Translations under genes and position numbers: made by a program
Notes under the pieces: generated by a model
The model's input: only the letters and a program-made list of their open reading frames with translations
The model's database searches: none
What the model was told of the DNA's origin: nothing
From: Sphingomonas sp. HITSZ_GF
GTDB taxonomy: Bacteria > Pseudomonadota > Alphaproteobacteria > Sphingomonadales > Sphingomonadaceae
Assembly (NCBI RefSeq): GCF_029543155.1
Contig: NZ_JARQXA010000002.1
Span: 434,001 to 498,000 of the forward strand
Reading direction: 5' to 3'
Length of the DNA: 64,000 bases
Shown here: positions 42,732 through 51,227 of the stretch, one piece after another
Layout of the letters: each line of letters starts with the position of its first letter
How positions within the stretch are numbered: position 1 is the stretch's first letter

Positions 42732-45680
42732 TCAGAAATTGACCTTGGCGCCGACCGAGAAGCGGCGGCCATAGATGCCGTCGCCGGCCTGGACCGGGTT
42801 GTAGAGATACGCACCATAGGTGACCGGATCGACGTCGGGCAGACGATCGAACAGGTTCAGCACGTTCGCGTAGATGGTGAACTTGTCCGCGATCTTGGCG
42901 GTCGCGTTCAGGTCGAAGGTGAAGTAGCTCTTCACGCGGCAGCCGGTATAGGCGGGCGACGGCGCGAGGCCGCAATCCTCATAGGCATTGCCCTGGTCCA
43001 TGGCCGAAAGGTCATAGCCCGAGGTGAAGTTGGCCGTGCCGGTCACCGTGTAGTTGCCGATCGCGAAGCTGTTCATCCAGCTTCCCTTCCAGCGATAGGT
43101 GCCCGAACCCGCGGTCAGGTTGTAGTTGCCGAGCGTATCGACATAGGTCTCGCGCGTGCCGTCGGCCAGCGTGGTGCTGAGCTCGAGCATGAGCGTGGCG
43201 TCGAGGTTGCTCGTCCAGGTCACGTCCCCGAAGTGGAAGCGTGCGTTCGCCGCGAAGTCGATGCCTTCCGCCTTCTGCTTGTTGGCGTTGACATAGTGCG
43301 ACTGGACATAGGCAACGCGCGGCAGCGCCGTCGGGTTGGCCGGATCCACCGCGTCCGCGATCACGGTGTAGCCGTCCGGGATCGCCTGGCCCGAATAATA
43401 GGCCTGGAGCGCCGCGGCCGACGACAGCGAGGTGATCGCGTTGGTCTTCTTGATGTTGAAGTAATCAACCGAGAAGGAGACGTTGCGCATCGGCGCGAAC
43501 ACCGCGCCCAGCGTGATGTTGCGCGACTTCTCCGGCTTCAGGTCCGGCGAGGCGAGCGTGGTTGCACCATAGCTCGCGTTACGCAGGTACTGCGGGCAGG
43601 CGGTGCTGAACGTCGCGACCGTGCAGCCATATTGCGCAAGATACGCATCGTTGAACAGGCCGGCCGAGTTGGTGACATAACCGGTCGTCGGCAGCGCATT
43701 GGCTTCACCGAAGGACGGGATACGGAAACCACGCGACCAGCTGCCGCGGACGGTCAGCATGTCGATCGGGGTGAACTTCGCGCCGACCTTCGGCGAGAAG
43801 GTGCTCTGACCGGTCGAATAATGGTCATAGCGGCCCGAGGCGTTGAGCTCGAGCTGCTCGAGCACCGGCAGGCTCAGCTCGCCGAATGCCGAAGCAACGG
43901 TGCGATGGCCTTCGGTACCGAACGCGTTGATCGTGAAGTAGCGCTCGGTCGGGCCGTTGACGTCGCTGTTCGCCGAGGGCGAATCGACCGCCTCGTAGAA
44001 CACCGAGCCGCCGACGCCGAGCTGGGCCGGGCCGCCGGGCAGCTGGAACAGCGCCTTATTCACGCTCGCCTGGATCTGGTAGAGATCCGACGACGCATCG
44101 ACGTTCAGTTCCGGTGCCAGATAGTTGAGCACCGACTGGCTGTTCGCCGAGGGGTTCACGAAGTTGTACGAGCCATCGGCGATCACATCCAGCAGGTGCT
44201 GGATATAGACATAGCCGTTCATCGTACGACGCAGGTCGGTGTGCATCGCGGTGGCGTCGACCTTGTAGTTCCAGTCGTCGCCGAAGCTGCCCTTGATGCC
44301 GGCCGCGACGCGGTACACGCGGCTGCGCGTCTCGTCCTGGCGGGTGAGGTTCGGCATCGCGCCGATCACCGTTGCCGTCTGGCCCGAAGCCGCGAACGGG
44401 TTGTTCGGGTTGAGCGTGCCGTTGGTCGCATCGCAGTTCACGCGCGCGGCGCAGACATAGACCGGGAGCGTCAGCGCACCCGAGCCTGCCGCGAAGGCAG
44501 CGCCGCTGCCGCTCGTCGAATAGGGCGCGTAGTAGATGCCTGCCGGTGCCTTCGAGTAGATCGTCGATGCCGCGCCGCTATACTGGCTGCGCGACTGCTG
44601 GAAATTCACTTCCAGATAGGCTTCCGCCGAATCGCCGAGCGTCTTGGCAACATGCGCCGAGAAGCCGAAGCGATCGACCTGCGGGGCGACCACGCCATAC
44701 TGGTTGGTCAGGTCCTGCTGGCAGATCGCGGTCGGCAGCAGGCTGCTGGCCGCCTGCTGGGCAGCGGTCGTCTGGGTCAGGTTGCCATTGACGCAGCCCG
44801 ACTGGAGCAGCTGGTAGCGACCGCCCGAGCCCGGCGCGACATAGATGTTCGAACCGGCATAGGTCGGTGCGAAATTGTCGCCGTTCACGAGGTTGTTCGG
44901 GCCGCCGATGCCGGTCTGGTTATCCGAGTTGAACGGATAGGGCAGGTCCTTGGTATAGACCGCGTCCGAGTGATAGTAGAAGCCGCTGACATAGGCGTTG
45001 AAGCCGTCACGATCGAGATCGCCGGTGCCGGCGGTGACCGAGAAGCGCTGGCTGGCGGCAACGCCATCCTGCGAGACGCCGGCTTCGGCACGCGCCGAGA
45101 CGCCCTGGAAGCTGCGCTTGGTGATGATGTTCACCACGCCCGCGATCGCATCGGCGCCGTAGCTCGACGAAGCGCCGTCCTTGAGCACTTCGACGCGGTC
45201 GATGATGTCGTCCGGAATCGTGTTCAGATCGACGAAGTTGCGGGTCGCGTCGTCGGCCAGCGGATAATAGGCGGCACGCATGCCGTCGAACAGCACCAGC
45301 GTCGAGTTGGTCGACAGGCCGCGCAGCGAGATCGCCGACGCACCGCCGGCGAACGCGCCATTGGCCGAGAAGCTGTTGGTGAGGGTGGGGCCGTTGTTGG
45401 CGGCGAGGCGCTGCAGGCCGTCCTGGACGGTGGTGATGCCGCGGGCATCGAGCGACTCGGCGGTGACGGTGGTGACCGGCGACGTAGTCACCTTGGTCGC
45501 GAACAGCGAGCCGGTGACGACGATTTCGGGAGCTTCATCGGCCACGGGGGTGGCCGGAGCGGTCTGGTCTGCGGTGGGGGTGGTGTCCTGCGCGAAGGCG
45601 GGGACGGCGAAGGAAGCGAGAGCCAGCGCCGAGACGGCGCTGCCTGCCCGCAGCGAGCGAGCGATGTTACGCGTAAACAT
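42732..45680 (-). CDS. TonB-dependent outer-membrane receptor
   Basis: A 982-residue receptor. The signal peptide ends at VPAFA-QD; the TonB-box-like EIVVTGSL follows, then the plug with RGLSTNSTLVLFDGMR and EVLKDGASSSYGADAIAGVVNIITK, and a long beta barrel ending in Phe (VGAKVNF), as needed for outer-membrane insertion. The size and style match the large receptors that are abundant in sphingomonads, often for sugars or peptides. No FecIR-type regulators or ligand genes are adjacent, so the ligand is unknown. AGGG lies four bases before the ATG. Confidence 0.92.
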   Translation of the reverse strand: MFTRNIARSLRAGSAVSALALASFAVPAFAQDTTPTADQTAPATPVADEAPEIVVTGSLFATKVTTSPVTTVTAESLDARGITTVQDGLQRLAANNGPTLTNSFSANGAFAGGASAISLRGLSTNSTLVLFDGMRAAYYPLADDATRNFVDLNTIPDDIIDRVEVLKDGASSSYGADAIAGVVNIITKRSFQGVSARAEAGVSQDGVAASQRFSVTAGTGDLDRDGFNAYVSGFYYHSDAVYTKDLPYPFNSDNQTGIGGPNNLVNGDNFAPTYAGSNIYVAPGSGGRYQLLQSGCVNGNLTQTTAAQQAASSLLPTAICQQDLTNQYGVVAPQVDRFGFSAHVAKTLGDSAEAYLEVNFQQSRSQYSGAASTIYSKAPAGIYYAPYSTSGSGAAFAAGSGALTLPVYVCAARVNCDATNGTLNPNNPFAASGQTATVIGAMPNLTRQDETRSRVYRVAAGIKGSFGDDWNYKVDATAMHTDLRRTMNGYVYIQHLLDVIADGSYNFVNPSANSQSVLNYLAPELNVDASSDLYQIQASVNKALFQLPGGPAQLGVGGSVFYEAVDSPSANSDVNGPTERYFTINAFGTEGHRTVASAFGELSLPVLEQLELNASGRYDHYSTGQSTFSPKVGAKFTPIDMLTVRGSWSRGFRIPSFGEANALPTTGYVTNSAGLFNDAYLAQYGCTVATFSTACPQYLRNASYGATTLASPDLKPEKSRNITLGAVFAPMRNVSFSVDYFNIKKTNAITSLSSAAALQAYYSGQAIPDGYTVIADAVDPANPTALPRVAYVQSHYVNANKQKAEGIDFAANARFHFGDVTWTSNLDATLMLELSTTLADGTRETYVDTLGNYNLTAGSGTYRWKGSWMNSFAIGNYTVTGTANFTSGYDLSAMDQGNAYEDCGLAPSPAYTGCRVKSYFTFDLNATAKIADKFTIYANVLNLFDRLPDVDPVTYGAYLYNPVQAGDGIYGRRFSVGAKVNF

Positions 45681-45946
45681 TGTACCCTACTTTCATACTG
45701 CCCCGTGCGAACATTGACGGGGGGAGACGAACAGGCGCGCGACGCCGAAACGACGCGTGCGGCGCAATCGATGAGAGCGGGAGATTCGCGCGTAAAGCGG
45801 CAGCAGCGCGAATGTTGCACTTTAGCCGGCGGCTGTAGCCGGAAAAACACGGATCGTGACTGGGGCGTTTCCGTTACGTTGCGGTATTGAAACTTTATTG
45901 CGTCCGGCGGCAGCCGGAGCCCCGGCCGCCGCGCCGCAAGCCCGAC
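45681..45946. other. Intergenic region upstream of the TonB receptor
   Basis: This 266-base gap should contain the receptor promoter. I see no clear -35/-10 pair, no cobalamin-type riboswitch boxes and no coding frame with a credible start. AT-richer segments near 45880-45900 (minus strand) are the most likely place for a promoter. Confidence 0.4.
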
Positions 45947-46747
45947 TCAGCCGAGCCGGCGCATCAATTCCTGCGCCGCCGCCGGCGCGCGCACCTTGCC
46001 GCCATGGATGAAGAAGACGAAAGTCTCGCGCGGCACGGCGGGCGGATCCCTGTCCTCGACATAGGGCAACCCTGCCGGGCGGCCTCCGGAGGCCCAGGTC
46101 GTGGCGGCTTCGGTCCAGCGCGGCAGATCGCCTTCGGGATAGCAGAAGGGGTTGTCGTCCGCGCCGGCCTCGAGCCGGGCATAGACGAAGTCGCCGGTCA
46201 CGTCGGCGATCGCCGGATATTGCGGCGAATCGGCATAGACGATCGCCACCCCCGCCTTGCGGCACAGATCGACGAATTCGGGTACCGCGAAGCTTTCGTG
46301 GCGGACCTGGACGGCGTGGCGGAGCGTCACGCCTTCATGCGTGCGCGGGAGCAGATCGAGAAAGGCGCCGAAATCGGCGGCGTCGAACTTCTTGGTGGCC
46401 ATGAACTGCCACATCAGCGGCCCGAGCCGGTCGCCCAGCTCGACGATCCCCTGGCCGACGAACTTCGCGACCGATTCGCCGGCATCCGCCAGCACCTTGC
46501 GGTTGGTGCAGAAGCGCGAGCCCTTCACCGCGAAGACGAAGCCGTCGGGCACTGTCTTGGCCCAGCCTTCGAAGGTCGCGGGCTTGAAGCCGGAATAATA
46601 GGTGCCGTTGATCTCGATCGCGCTGAGCTGGCGCGAGGCATATTCCAGCTCCTTCTTCTGGGAGAGCTTCTCCGGATAGAAGGTGCCGCCCCGCCAGGGC
46701 TCGAAGGTCCAGCCGCCGATGCCGACTCGAATGGGTGCATTGCTCAT
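45947..46747 (-). CDS. DUF72 family protein (YecE-like)
   Basis: A 266-residue TIM-barrel-like protein with the DUF72 pattern: RVGIGGWTFEPWRGGTFYPEKLSQKKELEYAS at the start, EINGTYY, and FVFAVKGSRFCTN, then RHESF and FVYARLEAG. The function of the family is unknown. It stands alone on the minus strand, upstream of the TonB receptor. Confidence 0.88.
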   Translation of the reverse strand: MSNAPIRVGIGGWTFEPWRGGTFYPEKLSQKKELEYASRQLSAIEINGTYYSGFKPATFEGWAKTVPDGFVFAVKGSRFCTNRKVLADAGESVAKFVGQGIVELGDRLGPLMWQFMATKKFDAADFGAFLDLLPRTHEGVTLRHAVQVRHESFAVPEFVDLCRKAGVAIVYADSPQYPAIADVTGDFVYARLEAGADDNPFCYPEGDLPRWTEAATTWASGGRPAGLPYVEDRDPPAVPRETFVFFIHGGKVRAPAAAQELMRRLG

Positions 46748-46841
46748 GCCAGCACCCTAGCCGCTGCGGGCCCCGCCGCCAGCCCGAAGGCTGCGGTCAA
46801 AGCCGGCTCTGGAATGCGCCTCCCGGCGCATTGCGGCAAGC

Positions 46842-47264
46842 CTAGCGCACCCGCGACCAGGTCTGCGCCTTGCAGATGATACCGAACAGCACGCAGCCCT
46901 TGCCGACCATCTTGTCGCCGTCCTGAAACTGGATGGTGCCCGAGAAGGTCTGGCGGATATCCGGGACGAACACCTTGCCGCTCCACTTGCCGGGGCCGGC
47001 GGGTTTCAGATCACGGAACAGCCGGGTGCCGACAAGCTGGGCGGTGCCGCCACGCCTGGCATCGGCGATCGCCTTGTCGCTGGCCCAAGTGATCGTGCCG
47101 CACACCGCGCCGCCGCACTGATCGATGCGGACATGCACGCTGTTGCTGGGATTGCGCCACTCGCTGGCGATCGGCGCGTCGGGCGGCGAGCCGGCCGTGG
47201 CGGGGAAGGCGACGAGGGAAAGGGCGAAGGCGGGCAGAATCGCCCGGAGAATCGTACCGAACAT
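46842..47264 (-). CDS. DUF2147 exported protein, paralogue 1
   Basis: A 140-residue protein with a signal peptide (cleavage near ATAG-SPP) and one DUF2147 domain: EWRNPSNSVHVRIDQC, CGTITWASDKAIADARRGGT, FVPDIRQTFSGTIQ and CVLFGIICKAQTWSRV. Four cysteines may form disulfides in the periplasm. It is a close relative of the next gene (47373-47774); in the family such proteins are lipocalin-like with unknown ligands. The start at 47264 is used because it gives a normal signal peptide. Confidence 0.82.
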   Translation of the reverse strand: MFGTILRAILPAFALSLVAFPATAGSPPDAPIASEWRNPSNSVHVRIDQCGGAVCGTITWASDKAIADARRGGTAQLVGTRLFRDLKPAGPGKWSGKVFVPDIRQTFSGTIQFQDGDKMVGKGCVLFGIICKAQTWSRVR

Positions 47265-47372
47265 GATGGGGGGCTTCTTGCGGTTGTAACCTGTATGCCC
47301 GCTGAAGTGGAAATCGCCCGCCCCGGTAACAAGGGGCACGCATGGAAACACAGCGTTCGCGAATCGGGCGGC

Positions 47373-47774
47373 TCAGTCCTGGATGCGCGTCCAGGTCTGC
47401 GACTTGCACCCGACGCCGAGCACCAGGCAGCCGCGGCCGACCATCTTGTCGCCCTCGATCGTGACCGTGCCGGCGAAGGTCTTGCGGATATCGGGCACGA
47501 AGACCTTGCCCTTCCAGCGATTCGGCCCGTCCTTGTAGAGATTGCGGAAAATCTGGGTGCCGACCAGCTCGTCGGTGCCACCGCGCTTCGCATCCGCCTT
47601 GGCCTTGTCGCTGGCCCAGACCACGGTACCGCACAGCGCACCTTTGCCGCATTTCTCGTAGCGGACGTGCACGCTGTTGTGCGGATTGGCCCAGACACCC
47701 TCGATTCCGTCCGGAAGCGGGGCAGTGGAGAGCAGCAAAGTGGCGCCAAGCGCCAGGGCGAGCCGTGCGATCAT
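47373..47774 (-). CDS. DUF2147 exported protein, paralogue 2
   Basis: A 133-residue DUF2147 protein with a signal peptide (MIARLALALGATLLLSTAPL) and the same core as its neighbour: WANPHNSVHVRYEKC, CGTVVWASDKAKADAKRGGT, FVPDIRKTFAGTVT and CLVLGVGCKSQTWTRI. The two genes are in the same direction, 108 bases apart, and represent a tandem duplication with clear divergence. Confidence 0.85.
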   Translation of the reverse strand: MIARLALALGATLLLSTAPLPDGIEGVWANPHNSVHVRYEKCGKGALCGTVVWASDKAKADAKRGGTDELVGTQIFRNLYKDGPNRWKGKVFVPDIRKTFAGTVTIEGDKMVGRGCLVLGVGCKSQTWTRIQD

Positions 47775-47908
47775 AACGATCCCGTTTTGTCATCCGGGCC
47801 CGCGCAAAGGCAAGCCATCCGATTGGGTAACGCCGGGCGCGCGCGTCCGGGTCCGGGAGAGTTTTCTGAGGATTTTTGGATAAGTGCCGGAAAATCGGCA
47901 GGAAACGC

Positions 47909-47983
<75 letters not shown>

Positions 47984-48161
47984 TCTGGCGTCTAGTCCGG
48001 GGCAGCGAAGCGCCACCGGGCTGGGTGAGGCGCGGCCACTAGCACCGGCTTTTGGGGTGGGCAACCCCATGCACGCAGTTTTTTTAGAGGCTTGGCGCTT
48101 TCGCTGCGAAAGCCCACATAGCGCTGAACCCGAATAGAGCATTTTTTCAGGAGCACCCGCC
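47984..48161. other. Gap between tRNA-Gly and the thioredoxin gene
   Basis: No gene is visible in these 178 bases. GCTTTCGC and GCGAAAGC form a perfect inverted pair around a single T at 48097-48113. CAGGAGC, the ribosome site of the following TTG start, lies near 48148-48154. The promoters of both flanking genes should be here. Confidence 0.5.
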
Positions 48162-49064
48162 TTGGCCACGCTTGGACTCACCCCCGCGGAGAAGGAAGCC
48201 GTCGACGCATTCCGCCGCGACGTCGTCGAGCCCTCGATGACCGCACTCGTCATCATCGATTTCTGGGCGGAATGGTGCGGCCCGTGCAAGGCGCTGGCGC
48301 CGGTGCTCGAAAAGGTCGCCGCAGACTATGCCGGCAAGGGCGTCGTCCTCGCCAAGGTCGATGTCGACGCGAATCAGTTCATTGCCAACCAGTTCCAGGT
48401 CCGCTCGATCCCGACCGTCTATGCGATGTTCCAGGGCCAGCTCGTCGCCGACCTCTCCTCTGCGCGCACCGAATCGCAGCTGCGCACGATGCTCGACCAG
48501 ATCCTGCGGCAGATCCCGGTGGAGAGCGCCGAGGCGCAGGCAGAGGCCGATCTCGCGCCGCTGATCGCGATGGGCGAGCAGGCGCTGGCCGAGAACGACG
48601 CCGAACGCGCGCTCTCGATCTTCGAGCAGATCGCCGATCTGGCGCCCGACCATGTCCAGGTCGCCGCCGGCCGTGCCCGCGCGCTGCTGGCGCTGGGCCG
48701 GGCCGACGAGGCCGAGGCGGTGCTCGCCACGCTGCCCGAGGACGCCAAGGGCGCCGAGCTGGAGCAGGCCCGCGCCGCGATCGCGCTGGCGAAGGAAGCC
48801 ACGCCGGTCGAGGACCTGAGCGGCCTCGCCGCCCAGGCGGCGACCGGCGACATGGAAGCGCGCTACGAGCTCGCTGGCGGCCAGATGGCCTCGGGAGACC
48901 GCGACGGCGCCGCCGAGACGTTGCTCGCCATGGTGCGCGACGATCGCGAATGGAACGAGGGCGCCGCGCGTCAACGCTTGCTCAAGCTGTTCGAGGCGGT
49001 CGGCCTCGAGGACCCCTGGGTCTCGGCGCAGCGCCGCAAGCTTTCCGCGATCCTGTTCGGATGA
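48162..49064 (+). CDS. cnoX: Thioredoxin-TPR chaperone (CnoX/YbbN-like)
   Basis: A 300-residue protein with an N-terminal thioredoxin fold (IIDFWAEWCGPCKALAP, C39/C42) and C-terminal tetratricopeptide-like repeats. CnoX binds unfolded proteins under oxidative stress and passes them to GroEL. E. coli CnoX lacks redox activity, but the complete CxxC here suggests a reductase, as in Caulobacter. The start is TTG at 48162 with CAGGAGC eight bases upstream. The LON-domain gene overlaps its stop. Confidence 0.85.
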   Translation: MATLGLTPAEKEAVDAFRRDVVEPSMTALVIIDFWAEWCGPCKALAPVLEKVAADYAGKGVVLAKVDVDANQFIANQFQVRSIPTVYAMFQGQLVADLSSARTESQLRTMLDQILRQIPVESAEAQAEADLAPLIAMGEQALAENDAERALSIFEQIADLAPDHVQVAAGRARALLALGRADEAEAVLATLPEDAKGAELEQARAAIALAKEATPVEDLSGLAAQAATGDMEARYELAGGQMASGDRDGAAETLLAMVRDDREWNEGAARQRLLKLFEAVGLEDPWVSAQRRKLSAILFG

Positions 49065-49684
49065 CGCCTTCGGGGAAGATCGTGCGGCTCTCGGTATTTC
49101 CGCTGGGCGGCGCACTGCTCTTCCCGCGGATGCACCTGCCGCTGCACATCTTCGAGCCGCGCTACCGCGCGATGGTGTCGGACGCGCTGGTCCGCGACCG
49201 GCGGATCGGGATGATCCAGCCGCGCGCCGCCGGCGAGCCCGCGCCGCTGTTCGAGATCGGCTGTGTCGGCCGCATCGCCGAGGTCGAGGCGCTCGACGAC
49301 GGCCGCTTCGACATCGTGCTGGAGGGGCTGGCGCGCTTCGCGATCCGACGCGAGCTCGACGTCACGACGCCGTTCCGTCAGGTCGAGGCCGAGCTGGAGG
49401 CGGTGGCGGAGAGCGAGATTCTCGCCATGGCCGAGCGCGCCGCGCTGGAAATGGAATCGCGGCGCTTCGCCGATGCGCTGGGCTATGCGGTCGACTGGGA
49501 ATCAGTGAGCCGGCTCGACGACGAATCGCTGGTCAACGGCATCGCCCAGATCGCACCGTTCGACGTCGCCTCGAAACAGGCGCTGCTTGAGGCGGATACG
49601 CTCAGCGACCGGTCGGAGCTGATCGTCCAGCTGATGCAATTCTACGGCCGCCACGACGGGGATGAGGGTGGCACGCTGCAATAG
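49061..49684 (+). CDS. LON peptidase substrate-binding domain protein
   Basis: A 207-residue protein that is a lone LON N-terminal domain: RLSVFPLGGALLFPRMHLPLHIFEPRYRAMV, IGMIQPRAA and GCVGRIAEVEALDDGRFDIVLEGLARF. It lacks ATPase and protease parts. Function is unknown; a substrate-binding or regulatory role is likely. ATGA overlaps the cnoX stop, so the two form an operon, also seen in other alphaproteobacteria. Confidence 0.85.
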   Translation: MTPSGKIVRLSVFPLGGALLFPRMHLPLHIFEPRYRAMVSDALVRDRRIGMIQPRAAGEPAPLFEIGCVGRIAEVEALDDGRFDIVLEGLARFAIRRELDVTTPFRQVEAELEAVAESEILAMAERAALEMESRRFADALGYAVDWESVSRLDDESLVNGIAQIAPFDVASKQALLEADTLSDRSELIVQLMQFYGRHDGDEGGTLQ

Positions 49685-49697
49685 CCCGTCGCATCCG

Positions 49698-49721
49698 GTT
49701 CCTCGGCGAAGGCCGGGGAAC
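49698..49721. repeat. Single palindrome of the dispersed-repeat family
   Basis: GTTCCTCGGC and GCCGGGGAAC flank GAAG; the arms match except for one base. The sequence is a half unit of the type at 51019-51097. It lies between the convergent LON-domain and UbiH-family genes and may also act as a terminator. Confidence 0.6.
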
Positions 49722-49733
49722 ATGACCGGCCCT

Positions 49734-50951
49734 CTAGGCAGTGATCCCCTGCAGCAGCTTGGGCACGTCGCCGCTCTCGCCGCGCGCCTCGGCCATGAAC
49801 CAGTGCTTGAGCGGCGGCAGCCGGTCGACCGCGGAGAGGCCGAATCGGCGGACGGCGCTGGCGGTCTTGCCGGGGATGCCGAACAGCCGGGTAAGCCCGT
49901 CGGTGGCGGCGGCGACCATGAAGGTGTCGAGCCCGCGCCAGCGCTGGTAGCGCGCGAGCAGCTGGGGATCACCCATGTCGAGGCCGAGCCTTTTGCCATC
50001 GACCAGCACCTCGACCAGCGTCGCCACGTCGCGGAAACCGACATTGACGCCCTGGCCGGCGATCGGGTGGATGCCGTGCGCGGCGTCACCGACCAGCGCG
50101 AGCCGGTCGCTGGTGATCCAGGCGGCGTGGTGGAAGCCCAAGGGGTGGCTGAAGCGCGCGGTGAGCGGGCCCAAGCGCCCAAGGAAGCCGCCCATCCGCT
50201 TCTCCGCCTCGGCGAGATAGGCGCGCTCGGAGATTTTCATCATGCCGGCGGCGTCGCGGGCATTGACCGTCCACACCACGGCCGAGCGATGGCCGTTCGC
50301 GTCGTCCAGCAGCGGCAGGATCGCGAACGGCCCTTCGGGATAGAAGATCTCGAAGGCGATGTTCTCATGACTGCGTTCATGGCCGAGCGTGGCGACCATG
50401 GCGGCATGCTCATAGCTCCAGCGCGCAGTGTTGAGCCCGGCGGACTCGCGGGTGGGCGAGTTGCGGCCCTCGGCGCCGATCAGCAGCTGGGCGGAGACCT
50501 GCTTGCCGTCGCTCAAGGTTGCGGTGACGCCGAATTCGCCGCGTTCCACGTGAAGCGCACGGGTCCGCATGCGGACATCGGCGAGCGGCGCCGCGACCGC
50601 GGCCTCGTAGAGCGCGGTGCGCAGGATGCGGTTCTCGAACATGTGGCCGAGCGCGCCCTCGCCTTCGCCAGGGGCGAAATCGAGCTTGCCGGGATCGAGC
50701 CCGTCGGAGACGCGGATGCCCTGGATCGGGCAGCCCTTGCCCGCCAGCCGCTCCGCCACGCCGATCGCCTCGAACATCCGCATCGGCGCGCTGGCGATCG
50801 CCGAGGCGCGACCGTCGTGCCGGGCGGCAAGGATCTGCTCGGGATCGGCGGGATCGACCACGATCGAGGAAATGCCATGCGCATCGAGCGCGGTGGCCAG
50901 CGCCGAGCCGACCAGCCCGCCGCCGAGAATGAGGACATCTGCGCGATCCAT
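49734..50951 (-). CDS. UbiH/UbiF-family FAD-dependent hydroxylase
   Basis: A 405-residue flavin monooxygenase. VLILGGGLVGSALATAL binds FAD, and GDAAHGIHPIAGQGVNVGFRDVATL is the second FAD/NAD(P)H motif, typical of ubiquinone hydroxylases. It probably hydroxylates a ubiquinone precursor ring; which position (C5, C6 or C1) cannot be told. The start at 50951 is preferred as MDRADVLILGGG. No other ubi genes are adjacent. Confidence 0.87.
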   Translation of the reverse strand: MDRADVLILGGGLVGSALATALDAHGISSIVVDPADPEQILAARHDGRASAIASAPMRMFEAIGVAERLAGKGCPIQGIRVSDGLDPGKLDFAPGEGEGALGHMFENRILRTALYEAAVAAPLADVRMRTRALHVERGEFGVTATLSDGKQVSAQLLIGAEGRNSPTRESAGLNTARWSYEHAAMVATLGHERSHENIAFEIFYPEGPFAILPLLDDANGHRSAVVWTVNARDAAGMMKISERAYLAEAEKRMGGFLGRLGPLTARFSHPLGFHHAAWITSDRLALVGDAAHGIHPIAGQGVNVGFRDVATLVEVLVDGKRLGLDMGDPQLLARYQRWRGLDTFMVAAATDGLTRLFGIPGKTASAVRRFGLSAVDRLPPLKHWFMAEARGESGDVPKLLQGITA

Positions 50952-51018
50952 GCGAGTGCCGTAGCGCGCTGCCGCCCGTTCGTCATCCCCATGCGATGTA
51001 CGGGCCCCATGCCCAACT

Positions 51019-51097
51019 GTTCCCCGGCGAAAGCCGGGGCCCAGAGCCACGAGCGAGCCGGCAGAGAAACCCTGGGCCCCGGCTTTCGCCGGGGAAC
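51019..51097. repeat. Bipartite palindromic repeat (variant copy C)
   Basis: Arms at 51019-51044 and 51072-51097 are perfect 26-base inverted copies, each with core CCCCGGCGAAAGCCGGGG. Compared with copies A and B, one base pair next to the core changed from T-A to C-G on both sides, and the outer ends differ. It fills part of the 276-base gap between the hydroxylase and ftsK; the rest shows no gene. Confidence 0.85.
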
Positions 51098-51227
51098 TGC
51101 GGCGGACAGAATCATAGAAAGCGCCATATGTCGATGCGATGCGGCGGAACGTGGCGGGAACGCTTGACGGCGGAGTCCGCTCGGGCGATTAACGGCGCCG
51201 CACCCCCTGAAAATTTGGAGGCTGGGC

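Noticed and set aside
43233..45890. Plus-strand frame opposite the TonB receptor
   Set aside because: Composition is an antisense artefact of the receptor; no credible start or family signal.
45681..45946. Riboswitch upstream of the TonB receptor
   Set aside because: No cobalamin-box or other conserved riboswitch core was visible in the leader.
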